DNA of 64,000 nt from Mixophyes australis (GCA_036250195.1 JAVHZZ010000004.1:166048369-166112368), one strand, 5' to 3'. Shown: positions 31,827 through 42,909, counted from the stretch's first letter. A program made the numbers and translations. The notes: generated from the sequence alone by a model not told the origin.

Positions 31827-33286
31827 ATGTCCCTTTTAAGACAGTTAAAACACTTCAAAGATTTCTGTTTCTTTCGTCCCTTATAGTGGTTTTTATAATT
31901 CTGAGGTTGTGGATGTAGTTTTTCTAATGCCTGGATACTCAACATCATTAACCTATCACTCTGTGCTTTTTCCTTTTTACATATATTTTTATCATGTTCT
32001 ATAGCATGCTCTCTAATATCAGTTACCGTGAGACCTCTCCAATTAGGAAAAGAGGTTTGTATCCAAGTCCTTAGATCCTCCCGGAGGCCGGCCATTAGTA
32101 CTGCAACAGTTACCTCCCTGTAATGTGGATTTACCATTATATCCCATATTCCTGTGTACTTAATAATGCCCGCTAGCGCCCTTGAAAAATAATCAGTTGT
32201 ATTCTCATTACCTTTTTGTTTGATGTTGTATATTTTGCCCCATTCCACAGTCACTGGAAAATATACGGCCAACTCTTTGATTATACGTCTAATATTATGC
32301 TCATTGTTATCCTCAGTTAAGGGTTTATCCTTCTCCAAGCTACAACCCTCAATGAACTTCTGTATATCAGTATCGAGAGGAAGACAAGCTCTAAACAGCA
32401 CTCGCCAATCTTTATTAGTAGGTTCATGTGCATTACCTAAATGTCTAATAAATTTCTGACACTTGGCCAAATCTTTTCTAGGATCAGGGAAATCAGACAT
32501 AATTGTAAATAGTTCCGTCTTAGTCCATGGAGAATACACTGCTACCTGTTTCATGGGAACTACACCATCTCTGTCCGCTTTCCCATTGGGAACTGCTGTT
32601 CTGCGGATAGGATATAAGCCTACCAAATCACTCTGTTCTGACCTAGTTGCTGGAATTGCTGTTGCAGTACAATGAATGTCTCCCCCTGTGTTAACCTTTT
32701 CATTATTCTCACCACTTTCAGCAGCTGCCCCTGCTGGTGGGACCGTTCCTCTTCTTTGTCCTGAAACATTACTTTTAACATTACTTAAAACACCATACAA
32801 GTTACTAGTTACCATTTTTACATTTTTGGTATTGGCTGTACTTCCCGCCCCAACCGAATTTATCGGGGGCGTGTTTGCGCTCAGTTCGCCACGCTTTGCA
32901 ACGCACACTTCCGGAATGCTTGTTTCCGGTACGCTTACTTCCGCTGAACACGTGTTTTTCCTTACACTCACTTCCGCTGTGCGTTTGCTGCTCTGCCACG
33001 TGTTACCTTCCATTTGCCACAATTTTAAACAGTCATCATGTTCAATTCTCGTTTTTGTTGATTTAATCAACCGCACTTTATCTCTAACATTATTTAACAC
33101 CTCTGAGTCAAGAGTACCTATGTTTGGGAAAGGTTTCACACACTCCCGGGTCATCTTGACCCATTTGTCGCAGTATGCCGTAGCATACGCACCGTATTTA
33201 TTATACATAACATATTTTGCCGAACCAACCGGCCATTCATTAGGTAGCACAACATGAACTATCTCTAGCGTTTGCTTCGTATCCAT
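31823..33286 (-). CDS. Endogenous retrovirus Gag (487 codons, last domain frame-broken)
   Basis: Gag is the structural polyprotein that assembles the particle and binds the genome. Residues 1-95 look like a matrix domain (NEWPVGSAKYVMYNKYG). Residues 96-250 are a low-complexity linker with repeated EVSV-type blocks. Residues 251-435 match a class I (gamma/epsilon-like) capsid: YSPWTKTELFTIMSDFPDP, then WGKIYNIKQKGNENTTDYF, close to the family's QGPNE-type homology stretch. A basic run (KGRKKQK) and the first Cys pair of a zinc knuckle (CFNC, 479-482) close the frame before a stop at 31823-31825. The start at 33286 is the first ATG. There is about 1.2 kb of leader between it and the primer binding site. 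No late domain such as PPPY is seen. The frame is otherwise uninterrupted, which fits the youth of the insertion. Confidence 0.85.
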   Translation of the reverse strand: MDTKQTLEIVHVVLPNEWPVGSAKYVMYNKYGAYATAYCDKWVKMTRECVKPFPNIGTLDSEVLNNVRDKVRLIKSTKTRIEHDDCLKLWQMEGNTWQSSKRTAEVSVRKNTCSAEVSVPETSIPEVCVAKRGELSANTPPINSVGAGSTANTKNVKMVTSNLYGVLSNVKSNVSGQRRGTVPPAGAAAESGENNEKVNTGGDIHCTATAIPATRSEQSDLVGLYPIRRTAVPNGKADRDGVVPMKQVAVYSPWTKTELFTIMSDFPDPRKDLAKCQKFIRHLGNAHEPTNKDWRVLFRACLPLDTDIQKFIEGCSLEKDKPLTEDNNEHNIRRIIKELAVYFPVTVEWGKIYNIKQKGNENTTDYFSRALAGIIKYTGIWDIMVNPHYREVTVAVLMAGLREDLRTWIQTSFPNWRGLTVTDIREHAIEHDKNICKKEKAQSDRLMMLSIQALEKLHPQPQNYKNHYKGRKKQKSLKCFNCLKRDI

Positions 33287-34467
33287 TGTGAAAACAACCT
33301 ATTTCTCAACGCTACACAAAAAGACTTTTACCTGTTCTCCTTTGAAACAGAACTTACTATTTATTTATTTTTATTCATGGACGTTTTTAACAGGCACGTC
33401 CCCTTAAGATATCAATGCCCTTCCTAGTTTGAGTACTTTACCACTGTCAGCACCAGATATCAATCAAGAATATCAGTGGTTGCAGCGTATTTCCTCCCAC
33501 ATCTCCCAAGTCGCAGTCACGGCTGCACTAAATCAACCATGCGGTCCGATCGCACGGCTTACGGATACTAACTATCGGTAAGCTTTGCGATTAATATTTG
33601 GGAATGCCGCGAAAACCTGTTATTTTCGCTTCGAGTATGCCATGCATACTCTGTGGTGTCTCTTTATCACCTGCTCTTATTAGAACAGAACACCACTCAC
33701 ACAAAGGTTTCTTTATATCCTGCTCAGCCCTAGAACAGAACCTTTGTTGTCAGGTCACCTTTTTTTAACATGCCCCGTCAGACACACCTGAACTACAGCG
33801 CTATGAATTTTTAAATAGTACCACACTGCCCTCCCAATACTCAATAACGGCTTTGCCATGCGGTCGATTTGCACAGCTCAATGATTCATTATGCGGACCA
33901 CAGATAACACCGCAATGCTCTGTCCCTTCCAGCAAACAATACCCTTTATCAGTGAATGTCGTGATTAGTATTGGGTGCACGTGCGAAAACCTATAGTTGC
34001 CTATAGTTACCAGTATATTTTTGCCTTTATGTATTTATTCACATACACACACATAACTTTTGTTTTCTGTACAGAAAATAACTTTCCCAAACAATGGCAC
34101 TATCTTTTCAGAGACTTTACCAAGTGCTTACAGTATGCATATAACAACTATCAAAACTATTGTTCAACCACGTGGCAAATCTACCGTAAGTTCGCGTACG
34201 CACAGCAAGAACTACACATACGCACAGCAATGCACTTTAAAACATAAAACGACAATAAAAAGAAACATTTTTCTTTCTTGTCCCTAGATTCTAATTAGCG
34301 TTCCTTCAGTCTATGCAACAACGGACATTCGGTTTCGCAACACACAGTGAACCACAGGTATTAGACGCATTACGTTCTTTCCTGCTTTATACGACGCGTC
34401 CGTCCATCCACCCTTTGTTGAGGAACCGAATATCGTAAGCGTTGCATACCTGCCGGTAACGTAACTC
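33287..34467 (-). other. Retroviral 5' leader (untranslated)
   Basis: About 1.2 kb between the primer binding site and the Gag start, expected to hold the packaging signal. Only short frames are seen. The plus-strand frames here and across gag (such as 32676-33257) are shadows. Confidence 0.55.
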
Positions 34468-34485
34468 CTAACTCAAGAGCCCCCA
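34468..34485 (-). promoter_or_regulatory. Primer binding site, proline tRNA-like
   Basis: On the minus strand, after a three-base spacer from the LTR end at 34489, the sequence is TGGGGGCTC (34485-34477). It matches the first nine bases of the classic proline-tRNA primer site (the complement of GAGCCCCCA). The next bases, TTGAGTTAG, diverge from the standard proline site. Proline is the most likely primer; the tRNA of the host should be compared directly. Confidence 0.65.
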
Positions 34486-34488
34486 AAT

Positions 34489-35093
34489 TATTAAAGTAAT
34501 TCTATCGTTTTAAAATAAGCATTGCCCAATCAATTGTATGTGTGTCCAAAGCACATGGTGGTTTATTTTAGCAGATGTAAATAGTCAACAATTCAATACA
34601 TTATTATATTATGATACAGTACAGTACAGCACAGCCAATACCAAAAGTTACATACATACATACCGCTGCAATCGCTGCGCTTCCATGGGTCCCAATGGAA
34701 CAGTGTATCTGTTAGATAACTGGTCAGAGTAGACTGAGACCCTGGTGGGGGATACAGCTAATATATACAGTCAATGTTTCATTGTGAACAATAGAGATGA
34801 CGTAGATTGTTTCTATAGGTCCAGACGTTGGGTGGGTCCAGGCCAGACAGGTAATAGGTTGATTCAATCTAAGGAATCCAAAGGTGGGGGTCTTCTGTCC
34901 AGGGGGTCTGCTCCTTTTCATAGCCAGTATCATACAAAGGTTTACTCTCTAATATCAATAACTAAAGTATGCAATGTGCGATCTCTTCGCCGACTGCACC
35001 GGACAGCTGCTGATGATAAGGGCTTCAATATGATATCAGGCATGACACCTTTCCTATTACCTTAACCTTTAATAACACTACAATGTACATACA

Positions 35094-35140
<47 letters not shown>

Positions 35141-35362
35141 GACTAATAATAAACCGAATACTATCTGCTCCTGAATTACAGTGTAACAGAACCAATATGA
35201 AGTTATATAAATAACTAACTGTTGTAATGCGAGTGTGTGCGTGCGTATTTTACCGTGCGAACGCACCACGACACGTAACACATGGCGTACGCTTCGCAAT
35301 ACGCACGGCAAACCAATATTAAACCAATATACTTTCGTTCATCCAATTATACGACTTCAACA
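34489..35362 (-). mobile_element. Endogenous retrovirus, 5' LTR (minus orientation)
   Basis: The 874-bp LTR is the upstream LTR because the element is transcribed leftwards. It carries the same AATAAA on the minus strand at 34562-34567 and a shorter (TA)n tract at 35099-35140. With the 3' LTR it differs by three substitutions, a one-base indel and the microsatellite length over about 830 aligned bases. It ends at TCAACA, followed by the AAGG duplication. Confidence 0.9.
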
Positions 35363-35956
35363 AAGGCCATCAACAAAACTGAACCAACATACAACTCTTC
35401 TCTTGTCTCAAAATATCTACTAACTCGGAACCTCCATTCTGTACAATGTCTCTCTCCAATTCTCATCACATGCTCCCATTCCTGTTTACAGGACTTTTTT
35501 CGGGCTGCACCCACTTTTGTGGAATTCACTCCCTCACACAATAAGTCTTTCTTCTAGTCTTCAAACCTTGAAGCGTTCTCTGAAAACCCACCTCTTCAAG
35601 CAAGCTTATAATATTCCTCAACCGCCATCTTAATCTCCCAAGGTTACCCTATTACCACCATCACACAGTTAACACAAGACAACAACCCTGTGATCAACAT
35701 TGCTGTGTGATTGGATCATATATATCACTAAGTAATTTTTACCTTTGCATTCTAGCTGGGCCAAAATGCAATATGCAACACTCATGGATCAAACTCCCTC
35801 TGTCCTATAGAATGCAAGCTTGCGATCAGGGCTTTTTTTATCTCTCTGTGTGTATATATTACCCAGTAGCATTTTATTATTGTGTTTGTTCCCAATTGTA
35901 AAGCACTACGGAATTGCTTGCGCTATATGAATAAATGTTGACGATCATGATGATAA
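35363..35956 (+). pseudogene. L2-type LINE, 3' segment of the split copy
   Basis: From AAGGCCATCAACAAAACTG the L2 ORF2 C-terminal domain resumes (ATYNSSLVSKYLLTRN-type block, then the QDFFRAAPT block). After the stop comes the 3' tail: TTGTAAAGCACTACGGAATT, CTATATGAATAAATGTTGA and ATGATGAT-like repeats. The equivalent 3' end is complete at 50691, allowing the split copy to be rejoined on paper. It is degenerate and cannot be active. Confidence 0.82.
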
Positions 35957-36429
35957 TACTAGCATATTCTATGGCTTACATTGTTTACCATCAATAACAC
36001 TTATATTTTACTCAATTTCTCTTCATACCTTAGCATACATATAATAACAGTTATTTAGCAAATATTGTTATTGCATGGTCAGTAGCAAATGTCTCTACTC
36101 GCAACAGTGAATGATTGTTCTAATTTTAGCAGATATAATTGTCTGTTATGGCGGTGTACTTGTAGTCGGAAGAGTTGCTAGTTAGTTTTGATGAGGATCA
36201 ATGTTGGTACAAAATAATTCCTTTTTGGCTTATACCTGTGCTATTTATTTATTAATAAAAACGTACTATAGCATATACGCCATAGTATATGTCAAACATA
36301 ATTGGGACCTTTTTGATGGAATTAACGTAGTTTTCATTAATAATGTTTATCAGTCCCTTAACTTAGCTGATAGTAAGGATGTATGGCTAGCTGAACAATT
36401 GAAATACTCTCCCCAGATTAAAAATAGTC

Positions 36430-36433
<4 letters not shown>
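35957..36433. other. Unassigned AT-rich stretch
   Basis: A 104-codon plus-strand frame (36201-36515) runs into the TA repeat and has no recognisable domain. Confidence 0.35.

Positions 36434-36479
<46 letters not shown>
36434..36479. repeat. (TA)n microsatellite
   Basis: About 22 TA units, uninterrupted. Confidence 0.95.
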
Positions 36480-36481
<2 letters not shown>

Positions 36482-38130
36482 TTATTTATATATATTCAGT
36501 GTGATGATGATATAAGAGATCAGACTGCCATCACTTCCCTTATCACATTATCTTTACTGACTCATTTAATGATAAACTCAGGTGTGGTGGGAGCCACAGA
36601 GGTGATTTCATTGATCTGTTTATCGTACGATTTTGTTCAAGCGGGATTGTGGTCTACATATATGCAAGTTAACAGATACTACATTCTTTGCTCCGTGTAT
36701 ACTATCCTCTTCTCTATCTCCAATCAGATATTAGTTACTCTTATTTTATATTTATTTTATATTTATTTCATTTTTTCTGATCTCTGGGCAGTGGACATTA
36801 TCAGAAGACATGAAAATATCATGCTGGTATGCAGATTTATTAAACCTAAGTAATGCTCTATTGCTATTTCATTTTAACATTACTATGGTGTTTGCTCTAT
36901 AATTTTTTTTTTACCAAAATATATGAGCAAAGTATCCACCTGCTCTCCAGCAGGAGTTGAAGCTGCAATGTGCCCTAAGGTTAGTTTTATGTGTTTTTTC
37001 TCATGTTTGCTTAATGTTTGTAAAGTACATTTCATGGTTTGAAAATGTTACATTCTTTTCCAACATTTCCCCCAATTTTGCAGAAGACATGGAATTTTGT
37101 CAGCTACACTGGCTTAAAAATTTCATTCACTACCCTAAGCAAAAACCCTAGAGCAATGTACGGTTTTTAAACTTCCTATGGAGCAGGAGGTAATTTTCCT
37201 CAATTTCCACAAAAATTCTAGTGCAATCATCATAGTTACATTATAAATAAGTGCCAAGTCACACACACATCTAATGACACTTGTATCACTACATTACAAA
37301 ACCACAAAAAATGAGCAAACCCTATTCAAATATTACAGATTAAATTCATGCTTTTGAACTGTTTTATCTCTGAACTGGTTTTAAAAATATTGATCTATCT
37401 GTTAAGAGGAAATCTTATTATTTTGCATCTGTTAGAGCAATTGTGAATGTCAGGTATAATTTCTTTTTTGAAACCTTGCAGCTCTCAAAGACTTCTTAAA
37501 AGATTGTATGTTTGAATTAAAATGGACATATGGCCACCATAGGTTAACAACAAATAAATTAAATATCTTTAGACTGTCATCACTGTTGTACTTGAATTCC
37601 AATGACTACACTGACTATGGTGGGTCGACAAAGGTCAAGAATTATATTACTGTGTACTTTCTGCAAAATGCCTATTGCTTATGTCAATAAACACTGAACT
37701 GAGAATTTCCTATTCTGAGGCTGAGCTTTATTTATTTGAACATAACCATTCTTGATGACAGTTGACAACTACTGTCATTAAAGTAATTGCTGCATATGCA
37801 TCTTCATTTTAACCTGCACTGGTACAAATGGCCTTTATCTTTTTGAATAGTTAAGACTTGTAGCAACAATCTTGCATGCATATTTTAGCAGCACTGTTAA
37901 ATTATTTCTCACTCTATGTTAACTTGTAGACAACAGCTATTTATTTAAGGATTTTGTCTATATGACAGATGAGTCTGTATGCCTGGAGCAAAGCAGAATG
38001 AAGTGGACAGTCCTCAATTATACTGCAGAGCTAACGATTTTCAGTAACTTATAGGGGGTCTATGAATATGTCTCCCTGTGATGTCCCCGAGGGGGGCAGT
38101 GTATAAGCTAATATGGGGACAAAATTCACA
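36480..38130. other. Unassigned stretch
   Basis: Plus-strand frames at 36569-36853 (94 codons, partly hydrophobic), 36957-37151 and 37508-37690 have no known motif. They could be chance frames in AT-rich DNA. No repeat arms were recognised. Confidence 0.35.
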
Positions 38131-38135
38131 CCTGA

Positions 38136-38300
38136 GGGTAAATGTATGATTCTCCGGTTTCTTCAACTCCCACGAGTTCGGCGAGATGACAGCTAAAATT
38201 TAAATCGGCGCTGCCTTGTAAAGGCAAGCTTTGAATTTTAGCTTTCATCTCGCCGAACTCGCGGGAGTTGAAGAAACCGGAATATCATACATTTACCCCC
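38136..38300. mobile_element. Foldback MITE with inverted arms of about 70 bp
   Basis: The left arm starts GGGTAAATGTATGAT and the right arm is the inverted GGGGGTAAATGTATGAT. Both contain CCGGTTTCTTCAACTCCC and CGAGTTCGGCGAGATGA. A short loop (about 20 bp) sits around 38205-38225. This is the better-preserved relative of the copy at 1-166. No coding capacity. The target duplication is unclear. Confidence 0.85.
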
Positions 38301-39157
38301 TGGTTGTGAATCATAGTCTGTTTAGATACACTACAATTTCTTATACCCGCCATATGTAGACATAATTCCCCATTTAATAAGCTGGTCAAAACTTCTCGCA
38401 CATTTGCATATGAAAAATAATATTATTATGAAATTATGTCTCATTCCGGATATACATGATTTCGGTACTATAATGCATTTTTATACAATTAGCAAAACTT
38501 ATGCAGTTTTTGTCACTGAGTTTATCTTTGCACAGTGCACGAAATATGGAGAAGTGTGTTTTGTAGTTTATATTTTCTATATAAATACATAGGCAGCTTG
38601 TGAGGCATGCTGACAGGAGACTATACCTATGCTACCGACGTTCCTTTGCTGTTACAAGCACACAGCACCAGGAATTGTCACTTTTGTGCCTTGGAGCCAG
38701 GGAAACTATTTAAGCTGACAACACCACCTTGACAATAATAACACCTTTAAATATCAACATCCCGATTGTCTCCTTAATTTATCAAGAGATAAAATGGTTT
38801 ATCAGACACTATGACATGCAGCATATAAGAACATGCAATATTTGCCCTGCATGCACAAAAATATTGTATTTGCACCACTTGGAATATAACATGGTTTGCA
38901 CAACTGCAAATTCTGCACTCAGACAAAATTTGCACCTGATTCTAAACCAGTCATTATGCAATTTTATACTTTTAATATTATTAGGCCACTGGGTGGCACT
39001 ATTTTATTGCTGTCTATGGATAGTATTCAACTTTACTTTAGAAAGGTGAAGCATTATGATAGATCTTATTTAAATAATATATGTACACTTTTAGATCAGC
39101 ATTCCTATAAGTGCAATTAATTTTTCTTACATTTTTAATACATTGACACTACAGATA
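38301..39157. other. Unassigned stretch
   Basis: Short frames (38404-38592, 38729-39049, both plus) lack recognisable motifs. Confidence 0.35.
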
Positions 39158-39921
39158 GTATAACACAGAGGTGGCCAACCAGTCAGAGACCAAGAGGCAG
39201 AAAATATAGGTACTGTAAAGAGCCAATTTTACCTTTTATATATGTGTGCATATACATATACCCAGTATAAGCATGTGCATATATAACCTACACACATACA
39301 CTTAAAATATAACATAATTTACAATAACTTTCTAAGCAAAAAACAAAATATCCAACACATTGTCAATATGTTCAGCATAATCATAAAATCCTCCCCACGT
39401 GCCACTAGATCTCACCACATGCCCCTTAATGCCAGCAATTTCCCCACTTGCTATCAGATCTACCCAAAGTCACCATATATGCCATCAGACCTCCCCATAT
39501 ACTCCATAAATGCCCCTTACATGCCCAGTGACTTCCCCACATATCATCAGATGTATCCAAATTCCCAATTCGTGCCATTAAACCTTCTCATATACTTCAT
39601 AAATGGCACCCCCCACATGCCTATAGACCTACACACATTGTATCATATCTCCCCAAGTGCCGGAGGAAGGAGGAAGAGTACACTACGTTCTCTCCTCATC
39701 CTTCCCTGTTTGGCTTGTCTGTGACACTGTAGCCACTCTGCATTGTTCAATGGAGGTCACAAGACGCAGCTGCTCACGGTCAGTCTAGCAGCTAAAACTG
39801 TTCCAATCTACCCCTGCCGGCGCCTGGACAACTATAGGAGCCACATTTAAAAGCTCAAACAGCCACATGGACCCTGGTGTATACCTGTCGCAGAACTTAG
39901 TTGGCCACAGCTGGTATAACA
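39158..39921. mobile_element. Non-autonomous hAT element with GTATAACA target duplication
   Basis: The element spans 39166-39913 (748 bp). It starts CAGAGGTGGCCAACCA and ends with the inverse of CAGCTGTGGCCAACTA, a 16-bp terminal repeat with three mismatches. Perfect GTATAACA duplications lie at 39158-39165 and 39914-39921. The interior contains spaced copies of CCCCAYATGCC-type blocks and no transposase. The ends are of the CAGGGGTGGGCAA type known from Charlie-like hAT families. Confidence 0.85.
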
Positions 39922-40555
39922 TATACTACAAGGACAACCAGTTAACTAAAGGGAGATACTTTGTATTTCAATAGTACGGGGTGTTCCATACTGTAGTTTA
40001 AAGCAAAATCTGCTATGCCGCTCATCCCTTGCACAAATAAGCATAACTATTTGTGTGGAATATACAGCATGAAACACAAACATTGTCTCATCCTGCTTAG
40101 ACTTACTGGAAAAAAAACTAATTAAGAATTGCAGCAATAAAACTTTGTAGGGATTTAATTAATTTAATGTCCTTCATTTTGCTGCTCCTCAAAACTTGCT
40201 GCTGGACTGCCAACTCCAGCTTGCCTCATTGTTTTTTCCACCCTTGTACATGGACGGCACCACACAATATATGTAGCTCCTTACAGCACATATGATCAAC
40301 AAAGTGTAGGCATTAAATAAAATAGGAAAGTTTTTTCTCTCTGAAACAAATTTTACCTAATTAGCTATTAGTGGGTTACACATACAGGTTGCCAACATTG
40401 CTAAAAGAATGAAAATGCTTTTCACATGTGAAAATAATATATATATTTAGTTACGACTGGACTTTGTAACAGTGACAGCAATCTGCAACGTAGGCTATCA
40501 GTAGAGGTTAATGAAATATACAAAACTTTTGTCTATTTCTCTTATCACGTTTGCC

Positions 40556-40871
40556 CATAAAACATTCTTACCAACATTCTTCAGCTCTCTTCTGGGAGCG
40601 TGCCAGTGGAGGTGGGCGTGAGGGGGGAGGGCGCCAAAATCGGTTAATTTTGGCAGCGGGGGGGGGGGGGCGGGGCAAAACGCTGTGATTCACCGGGAAT
40701 CGCAGTGTTTGGGACCTAATTCTGCCCACTTCACTAGGAAGGGGGGGCACTTCCTAGTGAAGTGGGCAGAATTCGGGAGATTACCACACTCACCCGGGAG
40801 TCCGAGAGACTCTCGCAAAATGCGGGAGTCTCCCGGACATTCCGGGAGAGTTGGCAAGTATGCCATAAAAT
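40556..40871. mobile_element. Small hAT MITE with CATAAAAY target duplication
   Basis: The element is 40564-40863 (300 bp). The left end ATTCTTACCAACATTC and the inverted right end GCATACTTGCCAACTC match apart from a few bases. The flanks read CATAAAAC and CATAAAAT. Inside, CACTTCACTAGGAAG, its inverted copy CTTCCTAGTGAAGTG and CGGGAGTC blocks recur. A G run lies at 40659-40670. It belongs to the same family as 12314-12607 and 42624-42909. Confidence 0.75.
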
Positions 40872-41542
40872 ATTGCACATTTCATCGGATTTGGGCCTTT
40901 AGTGTTTAGTGAGTTCATTTTAGTTTCACCTGGAATACTCATATAATTTTAGTTAAACTAGACCGAAAAATAGAATTAACCGACACTGCAATTATCCTCT
41001 TTTTATAGACTATAAATTCCACAGCATGTAGGTTTACAAATATAATCCAAAATACTATTCCACAGCAAAAGTAGAGCGTAAAGATTGTTTTACCAGAACT
41101 TTGCACTTCAGTTCATTTTTCATTGATTTTGTACATCTCTATTTATGAATTTAGGTTTGCAGGCAAATGGTGACAGAGTTGGCTGTAGATTTAGGGTTTG
41201 AATTCAAAGGTAAGTGACAGTTAGAGAACAATATTTTTGATTGAAAAATGTAACTCTGTTTTGTATAAGGATACAAAAAACAGATATAAGACATTACTTT
41301 CAAGTGCACTGCATTGCAACTCAGCTGAAAGACAATAAACTGTGAAACATAAATCAGACATACTTTATAGTACAATAGAAAGCATATAGCATATGATATG
41401 ACATCCTACACTATACATCAAGTACTGCACTATGCATGCGTCACCTAAACAAGACAACTGTTTCAACAAGAAATTGATGTGAGGGGGAATTAGGAGAATG
41501 GAGTAAGGGAGGATTATAACAGGCACTGAAGCTTTATTGATA
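40872..41542. other. Unassigned stretch
   Basis: AT-rich, no frame or repeat arms recognised. Confidence 0.35.
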
Positions 41543-41712
41543 GACAGACACAGAGCCGTAACGACGGCGGTGCCGGCGGTGCGACCGCCCCGGGCACAAG
41601 CCCAAGGGGGCGCAGTCGCCCGATACCTGCCTCTGCGCCCAGACGAATCGCGGCTCTAATTCAGCTCCCCTACCAGCAACAATCGATTCCCGGCATCAAT
41701 ATATCTTCAATA

Positions 41713-41904
41713 CCTGGAATAGATTGGCCCTTCTGCCCGCAGTGGAACGCATGTGCGTTCCACCGAAAGCAGGAAGTTCGGCATTCAAATGCCGGACTTC
41801 CTGTCAGTGGAACTCATGTGCGTTCCACTGACAGGAAGTCCGGCATTTGAATGACGAACTTCCTGCTTGTTCCACTGCGGGCAGAAGCGCCAATCTATTC
41901 CAGG
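41713..41904. repeat. Imperfect 192-bp palindrome
   Basis: The left arm runs CCTGGAATAGATTGGC, then TTCTGCCCGCAGTGGAAC and CCGGACTTCCTGTCAGTGG. The right arm is its inverse, with about 19 extra bases on the left. The centre is near 41808-41815. It lies inside the composite hAT. Confidence 0.85.
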
Positions 41905-41983
41905 CATGCGTTCCACTGCGGGCAGAAGCGCCAAGCTATTCCAGGCATGCGTTCCACTGCGGGCAGAAGCGCCAAGCTCTTGG
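41893..41983. repeat. 41-bp tandem repeat
   Basis: CCAGGCATGCGTTCCACTGC and the following GGGCAGAAGCGCCAAGCTATT recur with a 41-bp period, about two and a half times, next to the palindrome and partly derived from it. Confidence 0.8.
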
Positions 41984-42623
41984 AAGTCTGTTTGGGGAGA
42001 TTTCATTTAAACTGAAAGCCACAAGAAACAGGTACTAGTGATGAAGATGAAGTTAGTGGCGGATCATAAATGTGGTCAGAAACCAGGCCACTATGGGAGC
42101 CTAGATCAGACCCATTCAAACTTAGTGGTGCAATTAGCAGATAAAACCAATTTGGGATGAGGGTCTTGCTTTATAGTCCATTGAACTTGGTGAGATGTTC
42201 TTGCTGTTGACTGCAATTAATTTTAGTATGAGGCTTGCTGTGTATTTTAATAGCTGATTCAGTGAGGATATTGAAGATTTATCAGTGTTGCAGTGGTAAA
42301 AGTTAACTAATAGAATCATTGATCCCTATCAAGAACGGCCATATGCAGTGTGCACTGTATTCATGAGTGTCTGATCTGTCTGTATTCCTATTGGAGCTTG
42401 TACATATTTTAAGGTCGCTCTTCAAAGAGATTGATAATCCCTATTTTAGGTGTGTTGTAGTTGGTGTCCCTACCTCAGGATGCTGCATACCTCCGAGCAG
42501 TGGCAATGAATATGCAGCCTCTATAACCTATGTAGCATCCAAGTTTAAGGGATACATATCTGGTTTACAGGACATCTATAACCATATAAAACATAAGGCG
42601 TGTAGGCCAAGTGTATTTTTAAC

Positions 42624-42909
42624 ATAGTTGCCAGCTTATGTTTCCTCTCTGGGAGATCCCGAAGGGGAGATCAAGTTCAAGAACGACTGGGTAGGGCAGT
42701 ATGAGCTGCATCATTTTGGCACGCCCCCTTCAACACCCCAGTCATGTCCCAGTCATGTCATTTTGCCAGCGGGCCTGGGATACGTGATGAGTAGCATCAT
42801 AGATGGCAACGTCCTTCACTAAGAAGTGGGCAGGATGCAGCAGAATTGCCTGCTCTCCCAACCAGAATTTGGGTGTCCCCCAGAAATTCGGGAAGAGTGG
42901 GCAAGTATG
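42624..42909. mobile_element. Small hAT MITE, decayed copy
   Basis: The ends are ATAGTTGCCAGC and the inverse of ATACTTGCCCACTCTTC. The interior keeps GAAGTGGGCAGGATGC and the GGGAGATC block of the family at 12314 and 40564. The flanks (ATTTTTAA and TTTATTAA) resemble each other but are not identical. It is nested in the 41551-43435 element. Confidence 0.6.

Noticed and set aside
32676..33257. 193-codon plus-strand frame
   Set aside because: It lies entirely opposite the retroviral Gag frame, which has recognisable capsid and zinc-knuckle motifs, so it is a shadow.
36569..36853. 94-codon plus-strand frame with hydrophobic stretches
   Set aside because: AT-rich DNA gives hydrophobic frames by base composition, and no family is recognisable.
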